DNA from: Streptomyces katrae
GTDB lineage: Bacteria > Actinomycetota > Actinomycetes > Streptomycetales > Streptomycetaceae
Direction: 5' to 3'
Assembly: GCF_000717655.1 (NCBI RefSeq)
Contig: NZ_JNZY01000021.1
Coordinates: 33,996-97,995, forward strand
DNA: 64,000 nt
Under the pieces are notes generated by a model. It ran no database searches and was not told the origin of the DNA. It saw only the letters and a list, made by a program, of their open reading frames with translations. The stretch's first letter is position 1. Each line of letters starts with the position of its first letter. A program made the position numbers and the translations under genes. This document shows positions 1 through 8,235 of the stretch, in pieces.

Positions 1-1
1 G

Positions 2-961
2 GCCCATGGACTGACCCTTGAAAAGGCTGGCGAGCGTCTCCGTGAAGTCGCCGAGAAGGCCAAGCTCAAGGGCATCCCGGCCGCGAACCCGCAGACTCTG
101 TGGCAGCACGAGCAGGGCGAGGTCTACCCGGGCCCGCACTACCGGCGCGCCTACTGCCTCCTGTACCGCGCGACCGAGCCGGACCTTGGCTTTCGGGCCG
201 CCCTTCCAGGGGAGGAGACGTCTTTCAAGCTCACCCCGATGGACGACCGCCTCAACGGCGCGCATGTTCTGGCCGTCGAACGGGCGATCCACCACATCTC
301 GCCCGGCACCGACGACGCCGGTCACTTCAATCTCCAGCAGCGCATCATCGACGCCTGGAAGCGTAGGCACACCGGAGGCGATCCTCACCGCCCCGTTCTG
401 CTCCTGGTCGGCGGTTACGCAGGCAGCGGCAAGACTGAACTGGCGAGGTTCTTCGTCCAGCTCACGGGCTGGCCGCTGCTCGACAAAGACCCGCTCACCC
501 GCCCGCTGGTGGAGCGTCTCTTGGCCGCGCTGGGTGGTGATCCGAATGACCGGCACACTGATCTCTACCGGGAGAAAGTCCGGGCGGTCGAGTACGACTG
601 CCTGATGCAGTCGGCCATGGCCAACATCAAGTGCGGCATCTCCACGGTGTTGACCGCGCCGTTCATCGCGGAGATGACCGACCCGGCCTGGATGCAGCGC
701 CTGACCAACCGCGCTGGCTCGATGGGTGTCGACGTCTTCCCGGTGTGGGTCCGCTGCGATGAGGAGTCGATGCGCGAATACATCGGCTTCCGATCCGCTG
801 CCCGGGACGCATGGAAGCTCCAGCGCTGGGACGAGTACATGAAAACGATCGACTTGGACTTGCGGCCAGCGGTGCCGCACCTGGTCGTCGACAACCGTTT
901 AGGGACCGCGGTGACGCTCGCCGACCAGGCCCGCCAGGCGATGGGTGCGATGTACGCATGA
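2..961 (+). CDS. XRE helix-turn-helix / P-loop kinase fusion (5' partial)
   Basis: The frame is open from base 2, so the true start lies outside the window. The first ~65 visible residues look like an XRE-type helix-turn-helix region (an LTLEKAGERLREVAEKAK stretch followed by a WQHEQGEVYPGPHYRRAYC region). A P-loop NTPase follows with Walker A GGYAGSGKT at about visible residues 137-145. An internal ATG at 239 exists, but the protein-like upstream sequence argues for the longer form. It overlaps the next gene by ATGA, so the two are probably co-translated. The likely role is an ATP-dependent kinase under DNA-binding or ligand control; the substrate is unknown. The P-loop is clear and the HTH call is weaker. 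Confidence 0.7.
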   Translation, partial: AHGLTLEKAGERLREVAEKAKLKGIPAANPQTLWQHEQGEVYPGPHYRRAYCLLYRATEPDLGFRAALPGEETSFKLTPMDDRLNGAHVLAVERAIHHISPGTDDAGHFNLQQRIIDAWKRRHTGGDPHRPVLLLVGGYAGSGKTELARFFVQLTGWPLLDKDPLTRPLVERLLAALGGDPNDRHTDLYREKVRAVEYDCLMQSAMANIKCGISTVLTAPFIAEMTDPAWMQRLTNRAGSMGVDVFPVWVRCDEESMREYIGFRSAARDAWKLQRWDEYMKTIDLDLRPAVPHLVVDNRLGTAVTLADQARQAMGAMYA

Positions 962-1527
962 CCGCGAAGCAGGGAGTCATCCTCTACGGCCCGCCGGCGG
1001 CGGGCAAGGACACCGTCACCAACGCGCTTACCGAGCTGCGCTCGACGTACACGCAGTTCGAGCGACTCAAAGTCGGATCGGGTAAGTCCACCGGCTACCG
1101 GATGGGCACGGCGGAGCAGCTGCGCGCACTGGAGGCCACAGACGCCGTCGTCTACGCAAACTCCAGGTACGGCAACACCTACGTCATCGACGCGCCGGGC
1201 CTGGATGTCGCGTTCGCCGCCGGGGTGCCGGTGGTGCACCTGGGGCAGGTCGACGGCATCCGGGCCCTAGTCAATGGCTACGCAGCCGACTGGACCGTGG
1301 TCCTGCTGTGGTGCCCCCGCGAGGTGACCGCGCAGCGATCTGCGGGCCGGGGCGACAGTGACACCACGGCGCGATTGTCGGCGTGGGCGGCGACCAGAGA
1401 AGACCTGGACGCTCACCCGAACATGGTCTGGGACCTGACTGTGGACACCCAGGCGTCGTCTCCGCAGGACGCGGCACGGCTCATCGACCGGCTGCTGGCG
1501 CAGCGGGCTGGGGCAGCGACGGCATGA
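958..1527 (+). CDS. P-loop nucleotide kinase-like protein
   Basis: 189 residues starting at the ATG of an ATGA overlap with the upstream gene. The N-terminus VILYGPPAAGKDT carries a Walker A motif (GPPAAGKD, residues 11-18) of guanylate or adenylate kinase type. A YVIDAPGLDVAF region and a VVLLWCPREVTAQRS region (a lid-like arginine segment) fit a small nucleoside or metabolite kinase. It forms an operon with the preceding HTH/P-loop gene. The substrate cannot be named; a guanylate-kinase-like fold is the best guess. Confidence 0.7.
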   Translation: MTAKQGVILYGPPAAGKDTVTNALTELRSTYTQFERLKVGSGKSTGYRMGTAEQLRALEATDAVVYANSRYGNTYVIDAPGLDVAFAAGVPVVHLGQVDGIRALVNGYAADWTVVLLWCPREVTAQRSAGRGDSDTTARLSAWAATREDLDAHPNMVWDLTVDTQASSPQDAARLIDRLLAQRAGAATA

Positions 1528-1534
1528 GCGCGGG

Positions 1535-2374
1535 TTACGGCCGCGCGAGGCGATCCAGGGCGTCGGCGAGCGTGAGCTCGCTGTCGTCCTTGACGTCATT
1601 CCACCGTGCCAGCGTGGACGCGGCAGCGTGCAGCATTTCGGGCGGCAGTCCGGTGGCCGCGAGCGTGTCGGCAGCTTCCTCCAGCTCTGGGCCCCATCGC
1701 CAAGCCCGGGCCGCCGTCTTAGCGACGTACTCCGGCTCCGCGAGGTACGAGTCGGTGCGCCGGGAAGCGATGTCGATGAGCTCCTGGTCGACGCCGTGCT
1801 CACGCGCCATGCCAACCGCGAGCGCCACCAGCACGCGACTCGTCTTCTGGAACGACGCGTACGACAGCTTCAGCGCAGACGCCTTCCCGACTTCCGGGCC
1901 CAGCGTCCTCGTCTTCACGGAGGTGCCTACGAAGAGCGCCTCGATCCGCGCGGTCGCATCGGCCGGGCCCGACAGGTACAGCGTCGGCGTTTTGCCGCGC
2001 ACGGGCGGGGAGCCGACGACGCCGCCGTCCACTACGGTCGCGGCCGGTTCGAGCAGCTCGGCAATCCGAGACGCCCGCTCGGGGCTGATGGCGTTCGCCT
2101 CCACGTACACCCCGGTGAAGCCGTGCGCGGCAACGTCGCGGGCCAGGTCCTCAGCGGCCGCCGGCGGGCAGAGGCTGATGACGATGTCGCTGGGGTACAA
2201 CAGCCCGGGCAGCGTGCCCACCGGCGTCAGGCCGAACTGCTCAGCGCGCGCCGCGGACGCAGTGCTACGCCCGGCCGCGCACCAGAGGACGGCGGTCGCG
2301 TTGGTCGCAGCGCAGGCGGCGACGGCCGCACCCATGCTGCCTGGGTGGAGGATGCCGACGGTGGGCTGGTCCAC
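1535..2374 (-). CDS. NAD(P)-dependent dehydrogenase, 6PGDH/3HIBADH-like
   Basis: The N-terminus TVGILHPGSMGAAVA has the Rossmann dinucleotide motif in the GxxxxGxMG form typical of 6-phosphogluconate / 3-hydroxyisobutyrate dehydrogenase relatives. A later VDGGVVGSPP segment matches the substrate-binding region of that superfamily. GTG at 2374 is chosen because it puts the Rossmann motif right at the N-terminus (279 residues); a longer open frame reaches 2476 but adds proline-rich, unprotein-like sequence that overlaps the HAD gene. It lies directly downstream of the HAD gene (4-nt gap), so the two form an operon. The substrate is unknown. Confidence 0.78.
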   Translation of the reverse strand: MDQPTVGILHPGSMGAAVAACAATNATAVLWCAAGRSTASAARAEQFGLTPVGTLPGLLYPSDIVISLCPPAAAEDLARDVAAHGFTGVYVEANAISPERASRIAELLEPAATVVDGGVVGSPPVRGKTPTLYLSGPADATARIEALFVGTSVKTRTLGPEVGKASALKLSYASFQKTSRVLVALAVGMAREHGVDQELIDIASRRTDSYLAEPEYVAKTAARAWRWGPELEEAADTLAATGLPPEMLHAAASTLARWNDVKDDSELTLADALDRLARP

Positions 2375-2378
2375 GGTG

Positions 2379-3023
2379 CTACTCCGAGGTCTCGTTGAGC
2401 AGGATGGTGATGGCGTCGGTGGCGGCATCGACGGTGTGGTCTGCGGAGTGAAGGCCGTCGGGCCAGGGCTGGCCACGGAGCCAGATGGTGCGCAGGCCCG
2501 CCTGACGCCCGCCGCCGATGTCTCCGGCCGGGTTGTCGCCGATCATCCAGCCGCCGTCGGCCAGGGACCGGCCGCAGCGGCTCGCCGCGAGTTCAAAGAG
2601 TTCGCGAGCTGGTTTGCGGATCTCCACATCCCCGGAGGCCGCGATGCCGTCGACGAGGTCGGTGAGGCCGGCTGCGTCGAGCTTGGCCCGCTGGATGTCG
2701 CTGGCCCCGTTGGTGGCGATGCCGATGGTCCAGGCTGCCGCGCGAAGTTGGCGCAGGCCCTCGAGAACCTCAGGTCGGCAGGTGGCAGCCTCGGCGATCA
2801 GGTCGACGTACTCCTTCCACAGTTGCTCGGCGGGCTCCGTCAGTCCGAAGTCGGTGCGCAGCCGGGCGAAGTCGCTGGGGTTCGCGCGGTCGGCCAGAGC
2901 GGCGCGCAACCACTGCTCGATGGGGGCTTTGAAGGCGTGGGCGCGACAGAGGGCGGTCACGGCATCGCTGAGCGCCGCCTGACGGTCGATCAGCGTGCCG
3001 TCCAGGTCAAAGAGGGCGAGCAT
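2379..3023 (-). CDS. HAD-superfamily hydrolase (phosphatase-like)
   Basis: Starts MLALFDLDGTLID, the HAD motif I with nucleophile Asp6 and acid/base Asp8. A TNGAS segment serves as motif II, EIRKPA gives the motif III lysine, and MIGDNPAGDI is motif IV with the Mg-binding acidic pair. At 214 residues it has the normal length for a subfamily I phosphatase with a helical cap. The ATG at 3023 is preferred over an upstream ATG at 3059 because it places motif I at the N-terminus. It is the first gene of the minus-strand pair with the dehydrogenase and probably acts on a small phosphorylated metabolite. Confidence 0.85.
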   Translation of the reverse strand: MLALFDLDGTLIDRQAALSDAVTALCRAHAFKAPIEQWLRAALADRANPSDFARLRTDFGLTEPAEQLWKEYVDLIAEAATCRPEVLEGLRQLRAAAWTIGIATNGASDIQRAKLDAAGLTDLVDGIAASGDVEIRKPARELFELAASRCGRSLADGGWMIGDNPAGDIGGGRQAGLRTIWLRGQPWPDGLHSADHTVDAATDAITILLNETSE

Positions 3024-3116
3024 GCAACCGACCCTATCGAGGGATCGTTTGACGCCCACCCAGGCCGCTCCCGTGGTGTATCTTTCGGGGAAACATCGAT
3101 CATGAGAGGCTGGGCC

Positions 3117-3413
3117 ATGACCGACGCGGACCCCTTGCAGCGGGTGAACGCCCTATTGGACGACGTCCTGCCGCCGCCGCGTGTGCGGCAGCAGCTGCGC
3201 CTCGCCGCGGGGCTCACCCAGCTGGAGGTCGCCGAGGCCGTGGGCGTCCAACGTCTCGCTATTGCCCGTTGGGAGCTGGGGCAGGTTCAGCCGCGCCGGC
3301 CTCACCGGGCCGTCTACATCCACCTGCTCAAGCGACTCGCGGAGCGTTTCCCCGAGGCCGCACAGCTGGATGAGGGCATGCCGACGCCGGTCTCCAAGAG
3401 GGGATCGGGATGA
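3117..3413 (+). CDS. Small XRE-family HTH regulator
   Basis: 98 residues. Residues ~22-60 form a classical lambda-repressor HTH (RQQLRLAAGLTQLEVAEAVG followed by VQRLAIARWELGQ). ATG 3117 has GAGAGG about 8 nt upstream; an in-frame ATG at 3102 would add five residues. It is divergent from the HAD gene, with a ~90-nt shared promoter region, so it may regulate that pair. It lacks any sensor domain. Confidence 0.75.
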   Translation: MTDADPLQRVNALLDDVLPPPRVRQQLRLAAGLTQLEVAEAVGVQRLAIARWELGQVQPRRPHRAVYIHLLKRLAERFPEAAQLDEGMPTPVSKRGSG

Positions 3414-3472
3414 CCTAAGGCCATCGACCGCGCGTACCAAGAAGCGGACTAACCTCCCGCTGGCCTCGCGCG

Positions 3473-3589
3473 GCCCGTCTACCGACCGGGCTCTTAACCC
3501 GTGTCGGCCGCTCAAGTCCCAGTTCGTAGCTGGTCCTGAGCTGCGGCTTATCAAGCCGCTCATTTCCAAGTCGGCCCCTCATCAGGGCC
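3473..3589. ncRNA. Cluster of short stem-loops with 7-nt loops
   Basis: Four stem-loops follow closely, each with a 4-5 bp stem and exactly seven loop bases: CGGG/CCCG at 3487-3501 (loop CTCTTAA), CCAG/CTGG at 3519-3533 (TTCGTAG), GCGGC/GCCGC at 3543-3559 (TTATCAA) and GGCCC/GGGCC at 3573-3589 (CTCATCA). Read on the plus strand, all loops have T in the second position, as in anticodon arms. An extra stem, GCCCG/CGGGC (3473-3491), and a longer pairing of GCCGCTCA (3507-3514) with TGAGCTGCGGC (3537-3547) compete with these. Spacing is too short for intact tRNAs. A structured RNA is plausible but unproven, and its strand is uncertain. Confidence 0.35.
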
Positions 3590-3600
3590 ACTGCACCACC

Positions 3601-4204
3601 GGCCCCTAACCACGGCCACCACAGCCACAGCAGAACCAGTCCGCTTCACCGCAAGCCCCCACCACAGGGGCTTCGCGCTTCCGCGGAACCAAGAGGAGAG
3701 GAGAAATCTCCCCCCCGCCCGATCGGCGTCCGCCCGCTTCTCACAAAGGGGGCTACCCGGCACATCCGCACACCCGGCTCGGCCGGCCCCGAGGGGCTCG
3801 ATCGGTCCAGTTACACGGAAGGCAAGGTCGTTTCTCATAGTGCACGAGAGTGGTGTCCCCTGTCAGCTCAGCCCTGTCCGTTTCACCCCGGTTCGAACTC
3901 CTCGGGCTTCCCGTGTGACGGGATCGGCGTCCTGTTCACACCGGTTTTTACGGTTCGTCCCGGAAATTAGATTTCCCGTAGAACCCCACAAGTACGCGGC
4001 TTCCGAGAAGGCCCGGGTGTCTGCCCTGGCGGCAGAGGCTGCCGTGGTCATCCGCAGCTCCGTCCCGTGGGGCGGGGCGGGATCCAAGATTGCTGCCCGC
4101 CCGGCGGGAGCGCTCAGGGTGCTCGCTGCTGCACGTCCCTTGTCCACAGGGGTCCTGCCCAAGGGTGTCGAGATGATCTACATCTCGCACTTCCGGGCGG
4201 GCCG
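3601..4204 (+). promoter_or_regulatory. Long leader upstream of Rep-like/DciA operon, DnaA box
   Basis: About 600 bases with no convincing gene. It contains a perfect Streptomyces-type DnaA box TTGTCCACA at 4140-4148. It also has a nested inverted repeat: GGTTC at 3952-3956 pairs with GAACC at 3981-3985, and inside it GGAAAT (3962-3967) pairs with ATTTCC (3971-3976). Because the downstream operon encodes a winged-helix protein and a DciA-like helicase-loading partner, this stretch could hold a replication origin or the operon promoter. A single DnaA box is weak evidence alone. Confidence 0.4.
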
Positions 4205-5683
4205 ATGAACGGCACGGCGGCACTGTCCGCTGTGCTGATTCCTGCTCCGCGCCGTTCCGTCTCGTCGGTCGACGCCGACGGGGCGTCCGTGCTCCCCTCC
4301 TTATACGTTCCGGAGGCACAGCAGTGGCTGGCGGCCTCGACGGGCCGGGTCGCGGGCGACGGCTACTCGTGGATGCAGGCGGTCCACTGGGTTGCCGGGG
4401 CCGGGGTCTACGATCCGCGGCGCCACAAGGCGCACGGCCCGCGCAGTTTCGGCTGCACGACAGTCCGTGTCGCCCAGGAGCTCGCTCACCTGTCCCCGTG
4501 CCGTCCGGGCACCGCGTACCTGATGCGGCGTACCGGTCTGGGCGAGCGGACGGTGGAGTACCACCTGGGGATGCTGCGCGAGGCCGGCCTGCTCGCCTAC
4601 ATCGTCAAGGGCACCCGAATTGCCGGGGAGGGCGGCAAAGCCAGCGAGTTCGCGCTGGTGATCCCGATCGAGTTCGATGCCGCGCTGCGGATCCGTACGG
4701 TCCAGCGCGATGAGTCGGCGCCCACGTACACGCGCGCTGTGACCGGGATCGCGGAGGCCAGCCGGGAGCTGATCGCGCAGCTGGCGAAGAAGGCCGCTCG
4801 GCAGATCCGCAGGCCCCGGAAGGCGACCGCGAAGGGCCAGCCGAAGCCGTCCCCGGAGGGGTCTGTCGCGGCCTCTGGGGCGGCTGTTTCTGATGAGGCC
4901 CGTTGCACCCCAATGGGGGGTAGTTGCTCAGGACTTTCTACTGCAGCTACTACCTCGCTTCCCTCTGAGACGACAGACGTCGCCAGCGGGAAGAGCGAGT
5001 CGTCCACCAGGAAGAAGTCCGGCGAGAAGGCTCGTCGGGGGATCAACAGCGTGGGGCGCCGCCACCAGCTGGCCGCTGAGCTGATCCGGGAGATCCCCTG
5101 GCTGGGCCGGGCATCGACGCCCCGGATCGCCTGGGTGGTCCGGCACGTCGCTGATGCGGGCTGGAGCTCCGCAGAGGTACAGGCATGGCTGCACGCCCGA
5201 GGAGAGGTCGACACAGTCCACCGCGCCTCGGGACTCCTCGCGACACTGCTGCGCGGCGCCCACGAGATCGTCCGCACCCCCGAAGCCAGGGCCGGGATGG
5301 TCTCCGACTGGCGCGACTCTCGCAGCGCGGCCGCCCGCCGCCACCAAGAACTCGAGGCCGTACCCCAGGGCCCGCGCAGCCAGGCCGCGAAGGCCGAGTG
5401 GATGCCCTACGTCACCGCTGGCCAGCCGCTGCCCGCCGACTACGACAAGACCTCCGGCACCGTCGCCGACCAGAACGTCGGCCACGCGATGAGCGCCCAC
5501 GAGGTCGAGGAGATGCGGGCCCAGGCCAAGGCGGAGTACAGCAACGGCCAGAACGACCTGGTCCGCGTCATCATCACCGGCTCCGGCCGGGGCGCCGCCG
5601 AGGTCATCTTCGGCGCCGAGCTCGTCCACCGCGCCCTAAACATCCCCCGCCCCACCCGCCACATGGCCACTGCGAACCGCTGA
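4205..5683 (+). CDS. Winged-helix protein, possible plasmid replication initiator
   Basis: 492 residues from ATG 4205. An N-terminal region with SYSWMQAVHWV-like aromatic patches is followed by a winged-helix segment at ~110-165 (TAYLMRRTGLGERTVEYHLG, then MLREAGLLAYIVKGTRIA with a wing). The middle (~185-285) is a basic, low-complexity linker rich in K/R, A and S. The C-terminal half is helical. The next gene, 13 nt downstream, is DciA-like, and the leader has a DnaA box. This context suggests a Rep-type initiator, but a transcription regulator cannot be excluded. No catalytic motif was seen. Confidence 0.6.
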   Translation: MNGTAALSAVLIPAPRRSVSSVDADGASVLPSLYVPEAQQWLAASTGRVAGDGYSWMQAVHWVAGAGVYDPRRHKAHGPRSFGCTTVRVAQELAHLSPCRPGTAYLMRRTGLGERTVEYHLGMLREAGLLAYIVKGTRIAGEGGKASEFALVIPIEFDAALRIRTVQRDESAPTYTRAVTGIAEASRELIAQLAKKAARQIRRPRKATAKGQPKPSPEGSVAASGAAVSDEARCTPMGGSCSGLSTAATTSLPSETTDVASGKSESSTRKKSGEKARRGINSVGRRHQLAAELIREIPWLGRASTPRIAWVVRHVADAGWSSAEVQAWLHARGEVDTVHRASGLLATLLRGAHEIVRTPEARAGMVSDWRDSRSAAARRHQELEAVPQGPRSQAAKAEWMPYVTAGQPLPADYDKTSGTVADQNVGHAMSAHEVEEMRAQAKAEYSNGQNDLVRVIITGSGRGAAEVIFGAELVHRALNIPRPTRHMATANR

Positions 5684-5696
5684 TAAGGAGCCTTTG

Positions 5697-6530
5697 ATGA
5701 CCGAAGCGATCAACCTTCCGCAGGCCCCGGCATCCGGTGTCGACCTCGCCCGCCAGGCCCTGGCCGCTGCTCGCGCCGCGGCCCGGCAGCGAGGCGACCG
5801 CCCCAGCGGCTCCCGCAAGGCCCACCGTGCCCGCACCTTGCGGCAGCCGGACGGCCGCGAACCCATCGGCTTCGCCGCCCTCCTCGCCAACCTGGTCACC
5901 GACCGTGCCTGGGAACTCCCCTCGGCCGCCGGCTCCCTGGTCGACGACTGGCCGACCATTGCCACCGACCTCACCGGGCACGTCGCTCTCACCGGATACG
6001 ACCCGGCCACCGGCGAACTCGCGGTGCGCCCTGTCTCCTCCCCATACGCCACCGCCGTCCGGCTGCGCACCCGCCAACTCATCGACGCCGCCAACCAGGT
6101 CCTGGGCTCCGCCACCGCCGTCCGCACCATCCGGATCCTGCCGCCCGGGACCGCCCCCGCCGCACCACCCCTGGCCCCAGAAGCCTCCGGCACTCCGCCG
6201 ACGGCCGGCCCGGTGCCCGATGAGCCCTACGAGGCTCCCGCCGGGTACCGCGAGGCCATCGCCGCGCACCGCCAGGCCAGGGTTACCAGGACGGTGAACC
6301 CTGCGTACCAGGCCGCGGCCGAGGGGCAGATCCGCAACGCCTTGCGCGAGCCCGAGCACCTGTTCGCGGATGGCCTGGCCGAGTTCGCCCGCCTGCGGGA
6401 GCAGGCCGACCGTGAGTGCGCGAGGAGCTCGTCGTACGCCCTCGCCGTGGCCCGGGCCCGGGCTGAGAAGGCCGGGCTCACCTCGTTGCCCGTGGCCACC
6501 GGGCCCCGGCGCCTGGACCTCTCGGCGTGA
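5697..6530 (+). CDS. DciA-like (DUF721) replication protein
   Basis: 277 residues. The ATG at 5697 has AAGGAG at 5684-5689. The region at residues ~80-145 (WPTIATDLTGHVALTGYD, then ATGELAVRPVSSPYATAVRL, then RTRQLIDAANQVLG and AVRTIRILPPG) matches the KH-like DUF721 domain of DciA, which helps load the replicative helicase. Domain length and order match chromosomal DciA, with an extra C-terminal helical tail. It sits immediately after the winged-helix gene, supporting a plasmid replication module. Confidence 0.72.
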   Translation: MTEAINLPQAPASGVDLARQALAAARAAARQRGDRPSGSRKAHRARTLRQPDGREPIGFAALLANLVTDRAWELPSAAGSLVDDWPTIATDLTGHVALTGYDPATGELAVRPVSSPYATAVRLRTRQLIDAANQVLGSATAVRTIRILPPGTAPAAPPLAPEASGTPPTAGPVPDEPYEAPAGYREAIAAHRQARVTRTVNPAYQAAAEGQIRNALREPEHLFADGLAEFARLREQADRECARSSSYALAVARARAEKAGLTSLPVATGPRRLDLSA

Positions 6531-6678
6531 CTGGGCGCGACTGCGGATGCGTGTGCGGGGGCCAGGCGCTGCCCCCGCTCTCGAGCCACGCCCGTGCCGA
6601 ACGTGCTGGCACTGCCCGGGACGTCCTGAAGCTGGGACGGACCGCGTGAGGCGCGGAAAGAGCCAGGCCAGGATGGCG

Positions 6679-7254
6679 TCAGCGGTCGTTCAGAGCGGCG
6701 ACAGCACCTTTCGGAGCTTCCAGTCGCTTCTCCATAAAGGCCCACACGCCGTCAGGTGCCGAATACGGCGTCCCGGGCGGGACCGTCATCCACACCGAGC
6801 CGTCATCGTCGACCAGCAGAAGCCCTTCGGCGTGCAGAGAGTGCAGCGACTCAATGGCTTCATCTTCAGTGATCCCTTGGTTGTCGGCCGCGTCCGCGGC
6901 CAGACCGGACAGTCGTGCCAGCCTCTCCAGATGGCGGGCCGCAACAACAGGAATCGGCGTGCCGTAGAGGTCGCCGTACTTGAGAAGAGTTCTCATCGTG
7001 TCGGCCTGCCCGGAGTCAGGTCCGAACTGGGCCACCACCGCCTCGAGGGGGCTTGTGGCGTCCGTGCCGTGGGGCAGCGCCGGGCTGGCCCACTCTTGAT
7101 AGAAGGCGCCAGGCGGGTTGAGGCTGTACAGCGTGGCCGTGTTGCGGGGACGCGGGGTTCGCTTGGGCCGCGGGCCGATCCGCTCGGCGGCCGCAGCCCG
7201 GCGCGCTGCCTCCCGGGCCCGGCGTCGGGTGAGGTCATTTTGCTTACGTGCCAT
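6679..7254 (-). CDS. Hypothetical protein
   Basis: 191 residues from the ATG at 7254 (MARKQNDLTRRR). The first ~45 residues are strongly basic and rich in R/A. The C-terminal part contains a short helical region and the acidic segment GLLLVDDDGSVWMTVPPG. I do not recognise the family. The longer open frame to 7527 runs through the promoter of the divergent DUF5131 gene and is not used. It is probably a monocistronic small soluble protein. Confidence 0.5.
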   Translation of the reverse strand: MARKQNDLTRRRAREAARRAAAAERIGPRPKRTPRPRNTATLYSLNPPGAFYQEWASPALPHGTDATSPLEAVVAQFGPDSGQADTMRTLLKYGDLYGTPIPVVAARHLERLARLSGLAADAADNQGITEDEAIESLHSLHAEGLLLVDDDGSVWMTVPPGTPYSAPDGVWAFMEKRLEAPKGAVAALNDR

Positions 7255-7441
7255 GCCATGGGTAACTCCAGACGCACGCGTCCGGTTGCGTGTACACGGC
7301 TCTCTCGGGCGTTCGACCGAGCGGTTGGGCTGAGGCGTGGGGCTGGGGCTGCTTGGATGGGCGGGTGCGCCCTTCCTGGCAAGGGAGTTGAGGGTGACGG
7401 CTTCGCCGGGGCAGCGAGGCACAGGGTGATGGGAGTGGGAG

Positions 7442-8188
7442 ATGAGTGACCGCAGTTCAATCGAGTGGACTGAGGCGACATGGAACCCGACGACCGGGTG
7501 CGATCGCGTCTCGTCCGGGTGCGACAACTGCTACGCGTTAACGCTGGCCAAGCGCTTGAAGTCGATGGGAGCAGCGAAGTATCAGAACGATGGTGACCCG
7601 AGGACTTCCGGGCCTGGTTTCGACTTGACGGTTCATCCGGATGCGCTCGGCGTTCCGTACGGGTGGAAGAGTCCGCGGACCGTGTTCGTAAACTCGATGT
7701 CCGATCTGTTCCACGCGCGCGTGCCGTTGGACTTCGTGCGGCGGGTGTTCGAGGTGATGGCGGATACGCCGCAGCACACCTATCAGGTGCTGACGAAGCG
7801 AGCCCGGCGTCTGCGGCAAGTCGCGGACCGGTTGGACTGGCCGGCGAACGTCTGGATGGGTGTATCGGTGGAGACCGGCAAGGAACTTCCCCGCGTGGAC
7901 GACTTGCGGCAGGTGCCTGCCGCAGTGCGGTTCCTCTCCTGCGAGCCGCTGCTCGGGCCGCTCGATGGACTGAACCTGGAAGACATTCACTGGGTGATCG
8001 CCGGTGGCGAGTCCGGGGCGGGGCATCGTCCTGTGGAAGAGGCGTGGGTGACAGACATCCGTGACCAGTGCGTCGAGGAACAGGTCGCCTTCTTCTTCAA
8101 GCAATGGGGTGGCCACACGCCCAAGGCCGGCGGCCGGACTCTGCAGGGCCGAACCTGGGACCAGATGCCTCTGCCAGCCCTCGCCTGA
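7442..8188 (+). CDS. DUF5131 (phage Gp37/Gp68) three-cysteine protein
   Basis: 248 residues. The N-terminus IEWTEATWNPTTGC and CDNCYA carry three cysteines (20, 27, 30) in the radical-SAM-like Cx6Cx2C cluster characteristic of DUF5131. Further hallmarks are VFVNSMSDLFH, TYQVLTKRARRL, WMGVSVET, FLSCEPLLGP and WVIAGGESG. The family is widespread on phages and plasmids and nearly always sits beside TcmP, as here. The partner gene is convergent and separated by a terminator hairpin. The reaction is not established; an Fe-S cluster-dependent modification is inferred. Confidence 0.9.
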   Translation: MSDRSSIEWTEATWNPTTGCDRVSSGCDNCYALTLAKRLKSMGAAKYQNDGDPRTSGPGFDLTVHPDALGVPYGWKSPRTVFVNSMSDLFHARVPLDFVRRVFEVMADTPQHTYQVLTKRARRLRQVADRLDWPANVWMGVSVETGKELPRVDDLRQVPAAVRFLSCEPLLGPLDGLNLEDIHWVIAGGESGAGHRPVEEAWVTDIRDQCVEEQVAFFFKQWGGHTPKAGGRTLQGRTWDQMPLPALA

Positions 8189-8194
8189 GGCTCG

Positions 8195-8226
8195 CTGGTC
8201 CAGCGGCGGAGCAGCCGCTGGACCAG
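8195..8226. terminator. Bidirectional terminator hairpin
   Basis: Perfect 13-bp stem CTGGTCCAGCGGC (8195-8207) with its complement at 8214-8226 and a 6-nt loop. It lies 7 nt after the DUF5131 stop and 9 nt before the TcmP stop, so it can serve both convergent genes. Confidence 0.8.
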
Positions 8227-8235
8227 GGGTCGGGG

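Noticed and set aside
1383..3413. 676-residue plus-strand open frame
   Set aside because: It runs antisense through the dehydrogenase and HAD genes; only its last ~98 codons (XRE gene) are protein-like.
3440..3610. One or two intact tRNA genes
   Set aside because: Anticodon-like loops occur, but no acceptor, D- and T-arms of normal length fit on either strand.
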